64,000 nt of DNA from CAWEBF01 sp963807235 (GTDB taxonomy: Bacteria; Acidobacteriota; Vicinamibacteria; Vicinamibacterales; UBA2999): positions 8,969-72,968 of the forward strand of contig CAWEBF010000011.1 in assembly GCA_963807235.1 (NCBI GenBank). Direction: 5' to 3'. Shown piece after piece: positions 50,494 to 59,323 of this stretch (within the stretch, counting starts at the first letter, position 1; each line of letters opens with the position of its first letter). Under the pieces are notes generated by a model. It saw only the letters and a program-made list of their open reading frames with translations, did not search any database and had not been told where the DNA came from. The translations under genes were made by a program, and so were the position numbers.

Positions 50494-51780
50494 ATGAAAG
50501 GCACGACGAGGCTCGAGTTCTCGCGCCGCGAGTTCCTGGCCGGCGCCTCCGCGCTCGGAGGCGTGGCGATGGCGTCCGCCGCTGCGGCGGCGCAGATCAC
50601 GACCATGGCGCCGTTCGAGAAGCTGCCGCCGTACGGCAACAACACGCTTCCCGCCGGGGTCAAGCCGCGGCTCGTGCCGAACGTCAACGGCCTCACCGTC
50701 AACATGCTCGAGGCAGGGACGCAGGGGCGGCCGCTTGTTTTGCTACTCCATGGGTTTCCGAACCTCGCCTACAGCTGGCGCAAGGTGATGCCGGCGATCG
50801 CCGACGCTGGCTACTACGTCGTGGCGCCGGACTGCCGCGGGTTCGGGCGCACGGTTGGCTGGGACAAGTCATGGGACGCGGACCCCATGGCGTTCACGAC
50901 GCTGAACATGGTTCGTGACCAGATCGCCCTCGTCTATGCGCTGGGCTACCGCAAGGTCGACATGATCGTCGGCCACGATCAGGGCCAGCTGATGGCGTCG
51001 TATGCCGTGATCATCCGGCCCGACATGTTTCTCCGGCTCACGACGGTCTCCGGTGCGGCTGCCATACCGCCCTCGCTCCCCTTCGGCGGAACGGACCCGC
51101 GGCGCGGCTATACCGCCGCGGAGCTCGACGCGGAGTTCGCGAAGCTCAACCCGCCTCGCCGGGACTATCAGGAGTATTGGGCCAGCCGGCAGGCCGACGA
51201 AGACATGAAGCACATGCCCCAGAGCATGAGTGACTTCTTCCGCGCGTTCTATTACACGAAGGGCGGCGAATTCCCCGCCAACCAGAACCTGACGCCGCTG
51301 CGGCCCATGCCGACCGCCAGAGAGGCCGCCGTGGAAAATGCGCGGATGCCCGAGTACTACGTGATGAGGCGGGACCGGGGCATGCCGGCCACCATGGTCG
51401 CGTTCATGCCGTCGAAGGAGTACATCGCGAACTGCAAGTGGTTTACGCAAGCGGAATGCGATGTCTATGGCCAGGAGTACACCGCCTCGGGGTGGACCGG
51501 CGCCCTGCACAACTATCGCCACCGGCGTACGGCGTTTGCGCCGAACATCGCCGAGCAGCTCACCTTCTCTGGTCGAACCATCGACGTTCCCGCTTTCTTC
51601 ATCGCCGGCAAACAGGATTGGGGCGCCAACCGGATCGCGGGCGGACCCGAGGCAGTGGGACGGAACGGCTACACGAAGTTCATGGGAACGCAGCTGGTGG
51701 ATCGTGCCGGCCACTGGCCTCAGGAGGAACAGCCGGAGATCGTGAGCAAGCAGTTGGTCGGCTTCCTGCAGTCCATGTGA
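50494..51780 (+). CDS. Tat-exported alpha/beta hydrolase, epoxide-hydrolase-like
   Basis: 428 residues. ATG at 50494 is preceded by GGGAGGGAG. Tat motif F-S10-R-R-E-F-L-A-G-A-S. The alpha/beta fold has L-L-L-H86-G-F-P (oxyanion hole), P-D-C-R-G-F-G-R, and nucleophile elbow V-G-H-D162-Q-G-Q. Asp at the nucleophile position marks epoxide hydrolases or haloalkane dehalogenases rather than esterases. The C-terminal His lies in D-R-A-G-H-W-P-Q-E-E-Q-P-E. Epoxide hydrolysis is most likely; substrate unknown. Export of this class is uncommon. Intact, with 247 bases of unassigned DNA after it. Confidence 0.87.
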   Translation: MKGTTRLEFSRREFLAGASALGGVAMASAAAAAQITTMAPFEKLPPYGNNTLPAGVKPRLVPNVNGLTVNMLEAGTQGRPLVLLLHGFPNLAYSWRKVMPAIADAGYYVVAPDCRGFGRTVGWDKSWDADPMAFTTLNMVRDQIALVYALGYRKVDMIVGHDQGQLMASYAVIIRPDMFLRLTTVSGAAAIPPSLPFGGTDPRRGYTAAELDAEFAKLNPPRRDYQEYWASRQADEDMKHMPQSMSDFFRAFYYTKGGEFPANQNLTPLRPMPTAREAAVENARMPEYYVMRRDRGMPATMVAFMPSKEYIANCKWFTQAECDVYGQEYTASGWTGALHNYRHRRTAFAPNIAEQLTFSGRTIDVPAFFIAGKQDWGANRIAGGPEAVGRNGYTKFMGTQLVDRAGHWPQEEQPEIVSKQLVGFLQSM

Positions 51781-52027
51781 ACGCGCCATGGCGGGCTCGT
51801 CTTCGACGTGGAGGGCCAGACAAAACGAGGCCCTGGAACTCCGCCAGGACCGCCGCAGCCCTGGCCCCTGCCGCGTTCGTGTTTCAAAGCGAGCGCGAGC
51901 CCGGCAACCCGTTCTCTGCTCACGGGCTGAGCTGGCCCGGTCAAATTCGTGTGCCGTTCCCGTCCGATGGCTCGCGAGCTGCATCATGGCGGGGACAGGC
52001 GTCCGGAAAACACAACAGACGGGTGGT

Positions 52028-53221
52028 GTGAAGCGCCACGGACATCTGGATTTCCGGCTGAAAAGGCCGTCATGGCTCAAGCAGGTTAACGGCAAGGCTT
52101 TTGCGGTAGCCAGGGCGAAAGCCTTGCCCAACTCCTCCGTTCCGCCCGACGTCTATACCGCCCGCGACATCGCGGAAGCGGCCGGAGTGTCGGAAGCCCA
52201 GGTCATGGCGCTCCTCTCGCGCGGCGAGCTCCGGTCGATCGCGGCGCAACTGCCGGTTGGGGGAAACGCGAGCCTGGCCGGCTTCGTCGCGAGTGACGAG
52301 GCGGTACGCGCCGTGCGCGCGCTCAAGACGGGCTCCGCCGTCGGCGTTGCCGGCGCGCTGGGGTTGGGCCGCGAGCTCTTCGCGCCATCGGCGCACGCGC
52401 AGCGCTCGGCCACCATGCCGCTGATTCTGTCGACGAGCTTGCATGGGTTCGCGGTCGCCACCGTCCTTTTCATCGCCAGCCTCGGGCTCGCTGCAGCCGA
52501 CGAGCGCACCAACCCGACGGAAGAGGAGCCGACCCGGATGGTGTTCCTCTCGATTCCGGGACCTGGGGGCGGCGGTGGCGGTGGCGGATTGAAAATGAAA
52601 ACGCCCCCGCCGCGCGCGGAGCGTAAGGGACCGGCGAAGGTGAGCAGCCCCCTGCCGGCGCGGAAGCCCCCGTCGCCGACGCAGCCGCAACCGACAGTGC
52701 CGGAGCCGCCCAAGCCGCTCGAGGCGAAGCAGTTGCCACCGGTGATGGCGCCGATTCCCACCAAACCCGCTGAGGCGCAGGACCGTGAGGGCGTGCTTGC
52801 GAAGGCGCCGGACGTCCCGCCCAGCAAGGGCTCGGGCACCGGCGGCGGCGTGGGATCGGGACAGGGTACGGGCCTCGGGCCCGGTGATGGCACGGGCGTC
52901 GGCGACGGATCCGGCGGCGGCTACGGCGGCGGGCCCTTTCGTCCCGGCAGCGGCGTGGAGCCGCCTCGCCTGCTGCGCGAGGTGAAAGCGGATTACACGG
53001 ATGAAGCCCGCCGCGGGAACATCGAGGGCGAAGTGGAGCTCGAGATTGTGGTGCGGCGCGACGGCACGGTTGGCGAGGTGAAGATCGTACGCGGTCTGCG
53101 CGGCGGGTTGAACGATCGCGCGGTGCAGGCTGTGCGGCAATGGCGTTTTGCGCCCGGACGCATGAAGGGCACCCCCGTCGACGTCGTCGTCGAAGTGGGC
53201 GTCGAGTTCCGGCTTCGCTAG
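52028..53221 (+). CDS. TonB-family protein with predicted N-terminal helix-turn-helix
   Basis: About 397 residues from GTG 52028 (ATG 51986 is an alternative). Residues 41-75 read D-V-Y-T-A-R-D-I-A-E-A-A-G-V-S-E-A-Q-V-M, then A-L-L-S-R-G-E-L, the form of a MerR/excisionase helix-turn-helix. A membrane span lies at about 129-156. Then come a proline-rich spacer, a Gly-rich stretch, and the TonB C-terminal domain (L-R-E-V-K-A-D-Y-T-D-E-A-R, G-E-V-E-L-E-I-V-V-R-R-D-G, W-R-F-A-P-G). TonB passes energy from ExbBD to outer-membrane receptors; neither partner is in this window. The DNA-binding-like head in the cytoplasm is unusual. The region 51781-52027 shows no other gene. Confidence 0.85.
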   Translation: MKRHGHLDFRLKRPSWLKQVNGKAFAVARAKALPNSSVPPDVYTARDIAEAAGVSEAQVMALLSRGELRSIAAQLPVGGNASLAGFVASDEAVRAVRALKTGSAVGVAGALGLGRELFAPSAHAQRSATMPLILSTSLHGFAVATVLFIASLGLAAADERTNPTEEEPTRMVFLSIPGPGGGGGGGGLKMKTPPPRAERKGPAKVSSPLPARKPPSPTQPQPTVPEPPKPLEAKQLPPVMAPIPTKPAEAQDREGVLAKAPDVPPSKGSGTGGGVGSGQGTGLGPGDGTGVGDGSGGGYGGGPFRPGSGVEPPRLLREVKADYTDEARRGNIEGEVELEIVVRRDGTVGEVKIVRGLRGGLNDRAVQAVRQWRFAPGRMKGTPVDVVVEVGVEFRLR

Positions 53222-53231
53222 AGCAAGAGCT

Positions 53232-53969
53232 ATGGAAACCATCCTCCTCGGAATCACAGTCGTGTCCCTGGTGGTCGCGCTCGTCATGGGCGCGGCTTGG
53301 TGGCGGCTCCTGCGCGACGAGAAACGGCGCTCGGCGGCGCGCGTCGCCGCGTTGTCGGTTGCCGCCGGTGCCGCCGAGGTACCGCCGAGTGCGATCGGCG
53401 TTGAGCCGCGCGTGGAATCGGTTCCCGTCGTTGAGCCGACGGCCACGCACGCCACGGGCTTTCTCAGCGCGTCGGCGGACGGAAGCGACGACGGCGGCGG
53501 CCGGCAGCGGTCGCTGGCATTGGCGTCGGTGATCCTGTTCCTCGTGCTGTCGGGCGGGCTCGTGTGGATGGTGTCGGGGCCGCGCGGCACGACGGCGGCA
53601 GCGATGGTCCCGGACGCGCCGCTCGAATTGATGTCGCTCAGTCACACGCGGCAGAACGACAAGCTGGCGGTGTCGGGACTGGTGCGCAACCCGGTGGCCG
53701 GCAAGCCCGTCGAGCGCCTTTCGGCCGTCGTGTTGCTGTTCGACAGGACCGGCACGCTCGTGGCGAGCTCGCGCGCGCACGTCGACTTCCTGACACTGGG
53801 CGCGGGCGACGAGACGCCGTTCGTAGTGTCGCTGGATGCGCCGCCGACGGTAGCGCGCTACCGGCTGAGCTTCCGGACCGATGAGGGTGTCGTGCCGCAC
53901 ATCGACAAGCGGTCGGCATCGACGGTGCCGGCCGAAGGCGATCAACCCGACAAGGTCTCACGGAAGTGA
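53232..53969 (+). CDS. Double-membrane-span protein with extracytoplasmic beta domain
   Basis: 245 residues. Membrane spans at about 4-24 and 97-115 flank a low-complexity linker. The C-terminal domain (about 130-225) has L-S-H-T-R-Q-N-D-K-L-A-V-S-G-L-V-R-N, V-V-L-L-F-D-R-T-G-T-L-V and T-P-F-V-V-S-L-D, resembling the FxLYD/DUF3426 fold. It starts 10 bases after the TonB gene and overlaps the VWFA gene (GTGA), so the three are one operon. Function unknown; a part in envelope assembly is inferred. Confidence 0.7.
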   Translation: METILLGITVVSLVVALVMGAAWWRLLRDEKRRSAARVAALSVAAGAAEVPPSAIGVEPRVESVPVVEPTATHATGFLSASADGSDDGGGRQRSLALASVILFLVLSGGLVWMVSGPRGTTAAAMVPDAPLELMSLSHTRQNDKLAVSGLVRNPVAGKPVERLSAVVLLFDRTGTLVASSRAHVDFLTLGAGDETPFVVSLDAPPTVARYRLSFRTDEGVVPHIDKRSASTVPAEGDQPDKVSRK

Positions 53970-55041
53970 GGGCTGTGGTGGATTTCGGATCTCGGACCTC
54001 GGGTCTCAGAAGTGGGCCGGGCCGGATTGCCATCGTGTCGGCGTTGGCCCTCGCCTGCGCCACCGTATCCGCGCAACAGCAGGGCGGCTTCCGTTTCAAG
54101 AGCGGCGTCGAGCTGATCAACGTCACGGCAACGGTCACTGATCGCACGGGGCGCTTCTACAGCCAGCTGCGCAAGGAAGACTTCCTGGTCTACGAGGACA
54201 ACAAGCCGGTCGAAGTCACACACTTCAGTGCCGAGCGCACGCCAGTGAGCCTCGGGATCGTGGTGGACACCAGCGGCAGCATGGCCGGTGAGAAATGGTC
54301 CTCGGCCGTAAACGCCATCGACCGTTTCTTCCGGATGATGAACGACGAGCTCGACGAGTTCTTCCTCTATAGTTTCAGCGCCAGCCCGGACCTGGTGGCG
54401 GGCTGGACCAACAATCGCGATCGGCTCGCCACCTCATTGGGGCGCATCCGCCCGGTCGGCGGCACGGCCATGTACGATGCGGCCGCGGAAGCGGTGCCGA
54501 TGGCACAGGGTGGCAAGAACCGCAAGAAGGCGGTGGTGATCATTTCCGACGGCAACGACACCAGCAGCCACGTCGACGTCTCGGAAGTGCGGCAGCTCGT
54601 GCGCGAAACCGAAGTGTTGGTCTACGCGGTGGGTATCGACGGGCAGGGCGAAGCGACGTTCAACTGGCCGCCCGTGTGGCGGCCGCAGACGCGCCTGCCG
54701 ATTCCTTTCCCGCCCCAGGCACCGGCCAGCGTAGGCGCGGGGGCTCTCCGCTGCCGCCCATGCCGCCGGTCGGCGGCGGTCGCCGGGTGGCCGACGATCG
54801 CGTGAACGTGAAGGCATTGCGCGAGATGACCGACGACAGTGGCGGCCGCACGGAGATCGTGCGCGACTACCGCGACCTCGACCCGGCCGTCGCCAGCATC
54901 GCCGACGAACTGAGCCAGCAGTACTTCCTGGGTTACCCGAGCCCTGGATTCAAGGACGGGCGCTGGCACACGATTCGCGTGGAGCTCAAGGATCCGACGT
55001 TGAAAGTGCGCGCGCGCAAGGGATACGTCGCGACGCCATAA
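53966..55041 (+). CDS. VWFA-related acidobacterial domain protein (one frameshift)
   Basis: About 357 residues. GTG at 53966 overlaps the previous stop. Leader to V-S-A-Q. The domain opens V-E-L-I-N-V-T-A-T-V-T-D, F-L-V-Y-E-D-N-K-P, and the MIDAS metal site V-V-D101-T-S-G-S105-M with T-A-M-Y-D-A later. This is the architecture called VWFA-related Acidobacterial domain (TIGR03436). The frame changes near 54720, in a proline/glycine-coding run, and resumes V-N-V-K-A-L-R-E-M-T-D-D-S-G-G-R to the end V-R-A-R-K-G-Y. Metal-dependent binding outside the inner membrane is inferred; ligand unknown. Confidence 0.87.
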
Positions 55042-55074
55042 GTGGACCTCATTCTGAGAGTAGGAGCTTTCGTC

Positions 55075-56012
55075 ATGGAGAGCAGGCGCCTTCTGGGCTT
55101 AGTGTTGGCACTCGGCATCGTGGCCGGTGCGGCGGGGGGATTCGTAATGACCCGCGCCGGAACGTCGGCGCAGGGCGCGCAGGCCGCTGTCGAGGCGTCG
55201 CCCGCAGTCGAGGCCCAGGCACACCGATGTGCCCCTCGAGCCGGTGGCAACCGCGGCGCCCAAGCCGCCGGTTAGTCAGCCTCCAGTCGAACGCCGCCCC
55301 GCCGTCACGACACCTTCGCCCCGGCAGGCATCCTCTATGCCGCCGTCACAGCTCGGCCCCCATGGTGAGCGATTCCGCCCGGGCGGAGACTCCGGCATGG
55401 CAGGTGGCGCCCGCTCCTGTGGTACCGGCGCCCGATCCGCTGACTGACCTCGAGCCCGACGTGATAGCGGCGGTGGAGCAACCCAAGTTCGAAGACCTGG
55501 TGCTGCCGGCGGAGTCAGTGGTCGGCGTTCAGCTCGAGAGCACCTTGTCAAGCGACACCGCGCAGGTGGAAGACGAGGTGAATGCCCGTGTGACGCGTGA
55601 CGTTCGTGTTGGCGATCGCGTGGTGATCCCTGCGGGCTCCCGCGCGACCGGCCTCGTGACCCTGGTCGAGCGTGGGGGGCGCCTGAAGGACCGCGCCCGG
55701 CTGAGCGTCCGCTTCACCTCCGTGACGCTGGCGAACGGCACCCGCGTCCCGATCGTCACCGAAGCGATCTCCCGCGAAGGCGACTCGCCACGCAACGAAA
55801 GCGCGGCCAAGATTGGCGGCGGCGCGATTGGCGGTGCCATCATCGGTGGCATCCTCGGCGGCGCCAAGGGTGCGGCCATCGGCGGATCGATTGGCGCTGG
55901 CGCGGGGTCGGCGGCCGTCTACGCGGGCGGGCGCAACGCCGCAACCCTGACGGCCGGCACCCCGATCACCGTCCGCCTGGAAAATCCGGCGACGATCACG
56001 GTGGAGCGCTGA
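55075..56012 (+). CDS. Membrane-anchored protein with VirB10-like and glycine-zipper segments (frameshifted)
   Basis: ATG at 55075 after AGGAG. A signal anchor (L-L-G-L-V-L-A-L-G-I-V-A-G-A-A-G-G-F-V) leads a proline-rich linker interrupted by frame changes near 55220 and 55360. The last 200 residues are in one frame: G-V-Q-L-E-S-T-L-S-S-D-T-A-Q-V-E-D and V-V-I-P-A-G-S-R-A-T-G resemble TrbI/VirB10-like domains. They are followed by a glycine zipper (I-G-G-G-A-I-G-G-A-I-I-G-G-I-L-G-G-A-K-G). Probably spans the envelope. It closes the TonB-VWFA gene run. Confidence 0.72.
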
Positions 56013-56029
56013 GGAGTGGTGCTCGGCGA

Positions 56030-56146
56030 CCGAGCGATCCGCCAATCGTCGGAGCCGAGTGGGTGGTCGGCGGGACCGGCGGGAAGCGGACGCTGACCCT
56101 TCGCGCCGGCCAGCACGTCTACGTGTTCACCGAAGTGCCGGCCTGA
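56030..56146 (+). other. Orphan coding-like fragment
   Basis: Reads P-P-I-V-G-A-E-W-V-V-G-G-T-G-G-K-R, then T-L-T-L-R-A-G-Q-H-V-Y-V-F-T-E-V-P-A and a TGA at 56144-56146. It has protein-like strand periodicity but no start codon or ribosome site. It may be the displaced end of the preceding gene or a decayed one. Confidence 0.3.
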
Positions 56147-56201
56147 CGTCGATGAGCGATCTTCGGTAAGCGCAAGCCCCGCTAAACGTGACCACCCGTC
56201 G

Positions 56202-56819
56202 CTAGGGTCTGATGGTGACCTTCTTGATGATCGCCGGTGTCGTCGGCTTGCTCGGCTCGCCGTCGGGCCCGGTTGTCGTCGGGGTTTCGGCAATGGCATC
56301 CACCGCGTCCATGCCGCTAGTGACCCGGCCGAACATCACGTAGTTCGGCGGCAGGGGATAGGTGTCGTGCATGATGAAGAACTGACTGCCGTTGGTGTTC
56401 GGTCCGGCGTTGGCCATGGCGACGATGCCGCGGCGGTAGCCTTCGCGGTAGAGCGGCGAGTCCGGGTTGATCTCGTCGGCGAACGGAGCGCCCCACGCGC
56501 TCTCGCCGCCGGTACCGTCTCCCGCTGGGTCGCCGCCCTGAATCATGAAGCCTTTGATCACGCGATGGAAGACGAGGCCGTCGTAATAGCCGTGCTCGGC
56601 GAGCAGCCGGAAGTTCTCAACCGCCATCGGGGCATCGGCCGCCAGCAGCTCGAGCTCGATCGGCCCTTTGTCGGTGTCGATGACACCGTGCAGACCGCCC
56701 GAGCTCTTGGCGCCGGCTGGCACCTTGGCGTTGCCCGGCGCCGATGTGCAAGCAGCCCCCGACACCGCCCCAAAGGCAAACGCCAGAACAATCAGAGCTT
56801 CACCGATCATCTTCGACAT
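56202..56819 (-). CDS. Cyclophilin-type peptidyl-prolyl cis-trans isomerase, possible lipoprotein
   Basis: 205 residues. The leader ends V-S-G-A-A-C, close to a lipobox, so it may be lipid-anchored in the periplasm. The cyclophilin domain is complete: N-F-R-L-L-A-E-H-G-Y-Y-D-G-L-V-F-H-R-V-I-K-G-F-M-I-Q-G-G-D with the catalytic Arg, then G-I-V-A-M-A-N-A-G-P-N-T-N-G-S-Q-F-F-I and Y-V-M-F-G-R-V. It accelerates proline isomerisation during folding. ATG at 56819. The ABC permease gene lies 41 bases upstream on the same strand. Confidence 0.92.
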   Translation of the reverse strand: MSKMIGEALIVLAFAFGAVSGAACTSAPGNAKVPAGAKSSGGLHGVIDTDKGPIELELLAADAPMAVENFRLLAEHGYYDGLVFHRVIKGFMIQGGDPAGDGTGGESAWGAPFADEINPDSPLYREGYRRGIVAMANAGPNTNGSQFFIMHDTYPLPPNYVMFGRVTSGMDAVDAIAETPTTTGPDGEPSKPTTPAIIKKVTIRP

Positions 56820-56860
56820 GAGGATTTCCCTGTGATAGCGGGCGGGATCTTCGCTCTCCG

Positions 56861-59311
56861 TTACTCCGGCCGAAGCGCCTGCACGACATCCACGCGCGAG
56901 GCACGGGCGGCGGGCACGAGCGACGCAAGTATCGCCGCGGCGACGAGGACGACGGCCGCGCCGATGATGGGCAGCGCTCCGGGGAGCGTGACCTCCTGCA
57001 CGTAGCTGCCCACGACGCGTGCCAGGGCCACTCCCGCGACCGCTCCGGTGACGACGCCTGCAGCCGCAATGGCGGCGCCTTCCCGAGGTACGCCGGCCAG
57101 CAGGCTTCGAGGCTCCGATCCAATCGCGAGACGAACACCGAACTCGCGCGTCCGCGCGCTCACGGAGAACGCCAGCACACCGGCCACGCCGACGACGGCG
57201 ATGGTCAGGGCCACGGCGGCGAACCCGCTGAAGACCATGGCGTTCAGGCGCTCGGGCGCCAGCACTTCGGCCCGCACGTCGTCGAGCGTGGCGGCTTGCT
57301 CCACGGGCTGGTCGGCAAACAGCTGGCGAATGATGCGCGTGATCGGCGTCACCAGCGCGTACGGGTTGCCGCTTGCGTGCACGAAGATGCGGCCGCCGCC
57401 GATCTCCTGATCCATCGGGTGATACACGTTCATCGCCGGTCCGGGCACCACGTTCTCGTCGTCCACGTCGGCGGCGACGCCCACGATCCGGCGCGGCATC
57501 GGGCTCACGTCGATGAACTTCATCACGGGATCCGTCCACATGAGCCGGCGGTTGACGGCGTCCTGGTTCGGGAACAGCCGCTGTGCCACGCTCTGACTCA
57601 CGATGACGACCTTCTCGCCGTCCACCCGGTCGCCCTCGTTGAAATCCCGGCCGGCCAGGATCGGCACGCCCAGCGCCGCGAAGAAGCGCGGCGACACCGT
57701 TCGAAACCGGGCGCGCGGATCCTCTTCGCCGTCCGCCTTCTTGTATCCCTCGACCGAGAACTGAAAGCCAGGACCGAAGTTGCCAGCGTCGCGCCACGGT
57801 ACCGAGGTTCCCACGGCCACGTTCTGCACGCCTGGAAGCTCCGTGACGCGACGCATGATCTCCTTGTAGTAGGTGATGATCTGTGCCGGGGTGCGCCCGA
57901 ACGACATCACCGGCACGTTCAGGACAAGCACGTTGCTGGTGTTGAACCCGGTGCGTGCCGACTGCAGCGCGAACAGCGTCGTCAGCAACATGCCGGCGCC
58001 TGCCAGGAGGACAAACGACGCGGCGATCTGCGTGACGGCAAACGCGCGCAGCCGTCGATTCGTGCCGGAGGTGAGGCGCAGGCCCGCGGTCGCCAGGCCG
58101 AATCCGCCCGGTGCTTCGGCAGAGGGTAGCCGCGGGACGAACGCCAACAGCACGGCTGCGGCCACGGCCAGGCCGACACCGACCCAGAGCAGGGTCGCGT
58201 CCACGGTGACGTCGAGCGCGCGGACCGAGAAGCGGGCTGCATACCGCGACAGCACGGCCACCATCGGCCTCGCGATGACGACACCGAGGACCGCGCCAAC
58301 ACCGCAAAGCAGCAGGCTTTCGGCAAGCAGCGTCCGGCGCAACGTGGCGGCGCCTGCGCCAAGCGCCGCGCGGATGGCGAGCTCGCCTTCGCGGCGCACC
58401 GATCGCGCCAGGATCAGGTTCGCGACGTTCGAGCAGGCGATGACGAAGATCAGCGCCGACGCGGCCAGCAGAATCAGGAGCACCGTTCGTGCGGGGGAGC
58501 TGATCTGATCGCGCAGCAGCATCGCGTTGATTCGGAAGTCGGCCTTTGCCGAGTAGGCCTCGGGGAACTCCTGGCGAATCGCGCCGTGAACCGCGCGGAG
58601 CTCGGCCTTGGCGGCCTCGAGGTCCACACCCGGAGCCAGACGCCCGAACAGTTCGGTCATCCGGTGGACCCGCCCGTCCGTCATCGTGGCGTCGAGGTGG
58701 TGCGGGCTCGTCACCACATTGGCGATGATCTCCGTCTCCGCCGGGTACGGCACCGACGGCTCCAGCACGCCGACAATCGTTGCCGACCGCGTGCCGAGCC
58801 TCACGACCTTTCCGATCACCGACGGATCGCTCCTGAGCGACGTGGTCCAGAACCGGTGCGTCAGCACCGCGGCGCCCGCGGCCGCCGGGCCGTCGTCCGA
58901 TGGGCCAAGTAGACGGCCGAGTACCGGACGAAGCCCCATCACGTCGAAGTACGAGCCGCCGACCACTCCGGCGCGGACCACGCGCGGCTCGCCAAGTCCG
59001 ACCATCGTGAAGCCGATCGTGGAGAAGTCGCCGAAGGCGGTCAGTGTTTTCACGCGGGCGCGAAGGTCCTGGAGCTCGGGCACCGAGAATGCCGAGTTGT
59101 CCACACCGATGCCAGGAGCGCTCTGGCGGATGTAGATGAGACGGTCCTCATCGCGGTTCACGAGCGGCCGCAGCAAAACGCCCGATACGACGCTGAAGAT
59201 CGCGGCGTTGGCCCCGATTCCGAGGGCCAGGGTGGCGACGACCGTGATCGCCAGGCCCTTGACCCGCGAGAGCGACCGGAGCGCGAAACGGAAATCAGCG
59301 AGCAGGCTCAT
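56861..59311 (-). CDS. MacB/FtsX-like ABC transporter permease, acidobacterial duplicated type
   Basis: 816 residues, intact. N-terminal F-R-F-A-L-R-S-L-S-R-V-K-G and the first membrane span (T-V-V-A-T-L-A-L-G-I-G-A-N-A-A-I-F-S-V-V) are followed by a MacB-type periplasmic domain. An FtsX-like block (L-L-L-A-A-S-A-L-I-F-V-I-A-C-S-N-V-A-N-L) comes next, then a second periplasmic domain and a second FtsX block (A-L-T-I-A-V-V-G-V-A-G-V-L-A-F). This duplicated plan is the large permease family expanded in Acidobacteriota. No ATPase gene is adjacent. Substrate unknown. Confidence 0.93.
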   Translation of the reverse strand: MSLLADFRFALRSLSRVKGLAITVVATLALGIGANAAIFSVVSGVLLRPLVNRDEDRLIYIRQSAPGIGVDNSAFSVPELQDLRARVKTLTAFGDFSTIGFTMVGLGEPRVVRAGVVGGSYFDVMGLRPVLGRLLGPSDDGPAAAGAAVLTHRFWTTSLRSDPSVIGKVVRLGTRSATIVGVLEPSVPYPAETEIIANVVTSPHHLDATMTDGRVHRMTELFGRLAPGVDLEAAKAELRAVHGAIRQEFPEAYSAKADFRINAMLLRDQISSPARTVLLILLAASALIFVIACSNVANLILARSVRREGELAIRAALGAGAATLRRTLLAESLLLCGVGAVLGVVIARPMVAVLSRYAARFSVRALDVTVDATLLWVGVGLAVAAAVLLAFVPRLPSAEAPGGFGLATAGLRLTSGTNRRLRAFAVTQIAASFVLLAGAGMLLTTLFALQSARTGFNTSNVLVLNVPVMSFGRTPAQIITYYKEIMRRVTELPGVQNVAVGTSVPWRDAGNFGPGFQFSVEGYKKADGEEDPRARFRTVSPRFFAALGVPILAGRDFNEGDRVDGEKVVIVSQSVAQRLFPNQDAVNRRLMWTDPVMKFIDVSPMPRRIVGVAADVDDENVVPGPAMNVYHPMDQEIGGGRIFVHASGNPYALVTPITRIIRQLFADQPVEQAATLDDVRAEVLAPERLNAMVFSGFAAVALTIAVVGVAGVLAFSVSARTREFGVRLAIGSEPRSLLAGVPREGAAIAAAGVVTGAVAGVALARVVGSYVQEVTLPGALPIIGAAVVLVAAAILASLVPAARASRVDVVQALRPE

Positions 59312-59323
59312 GAAAACCAGGCG

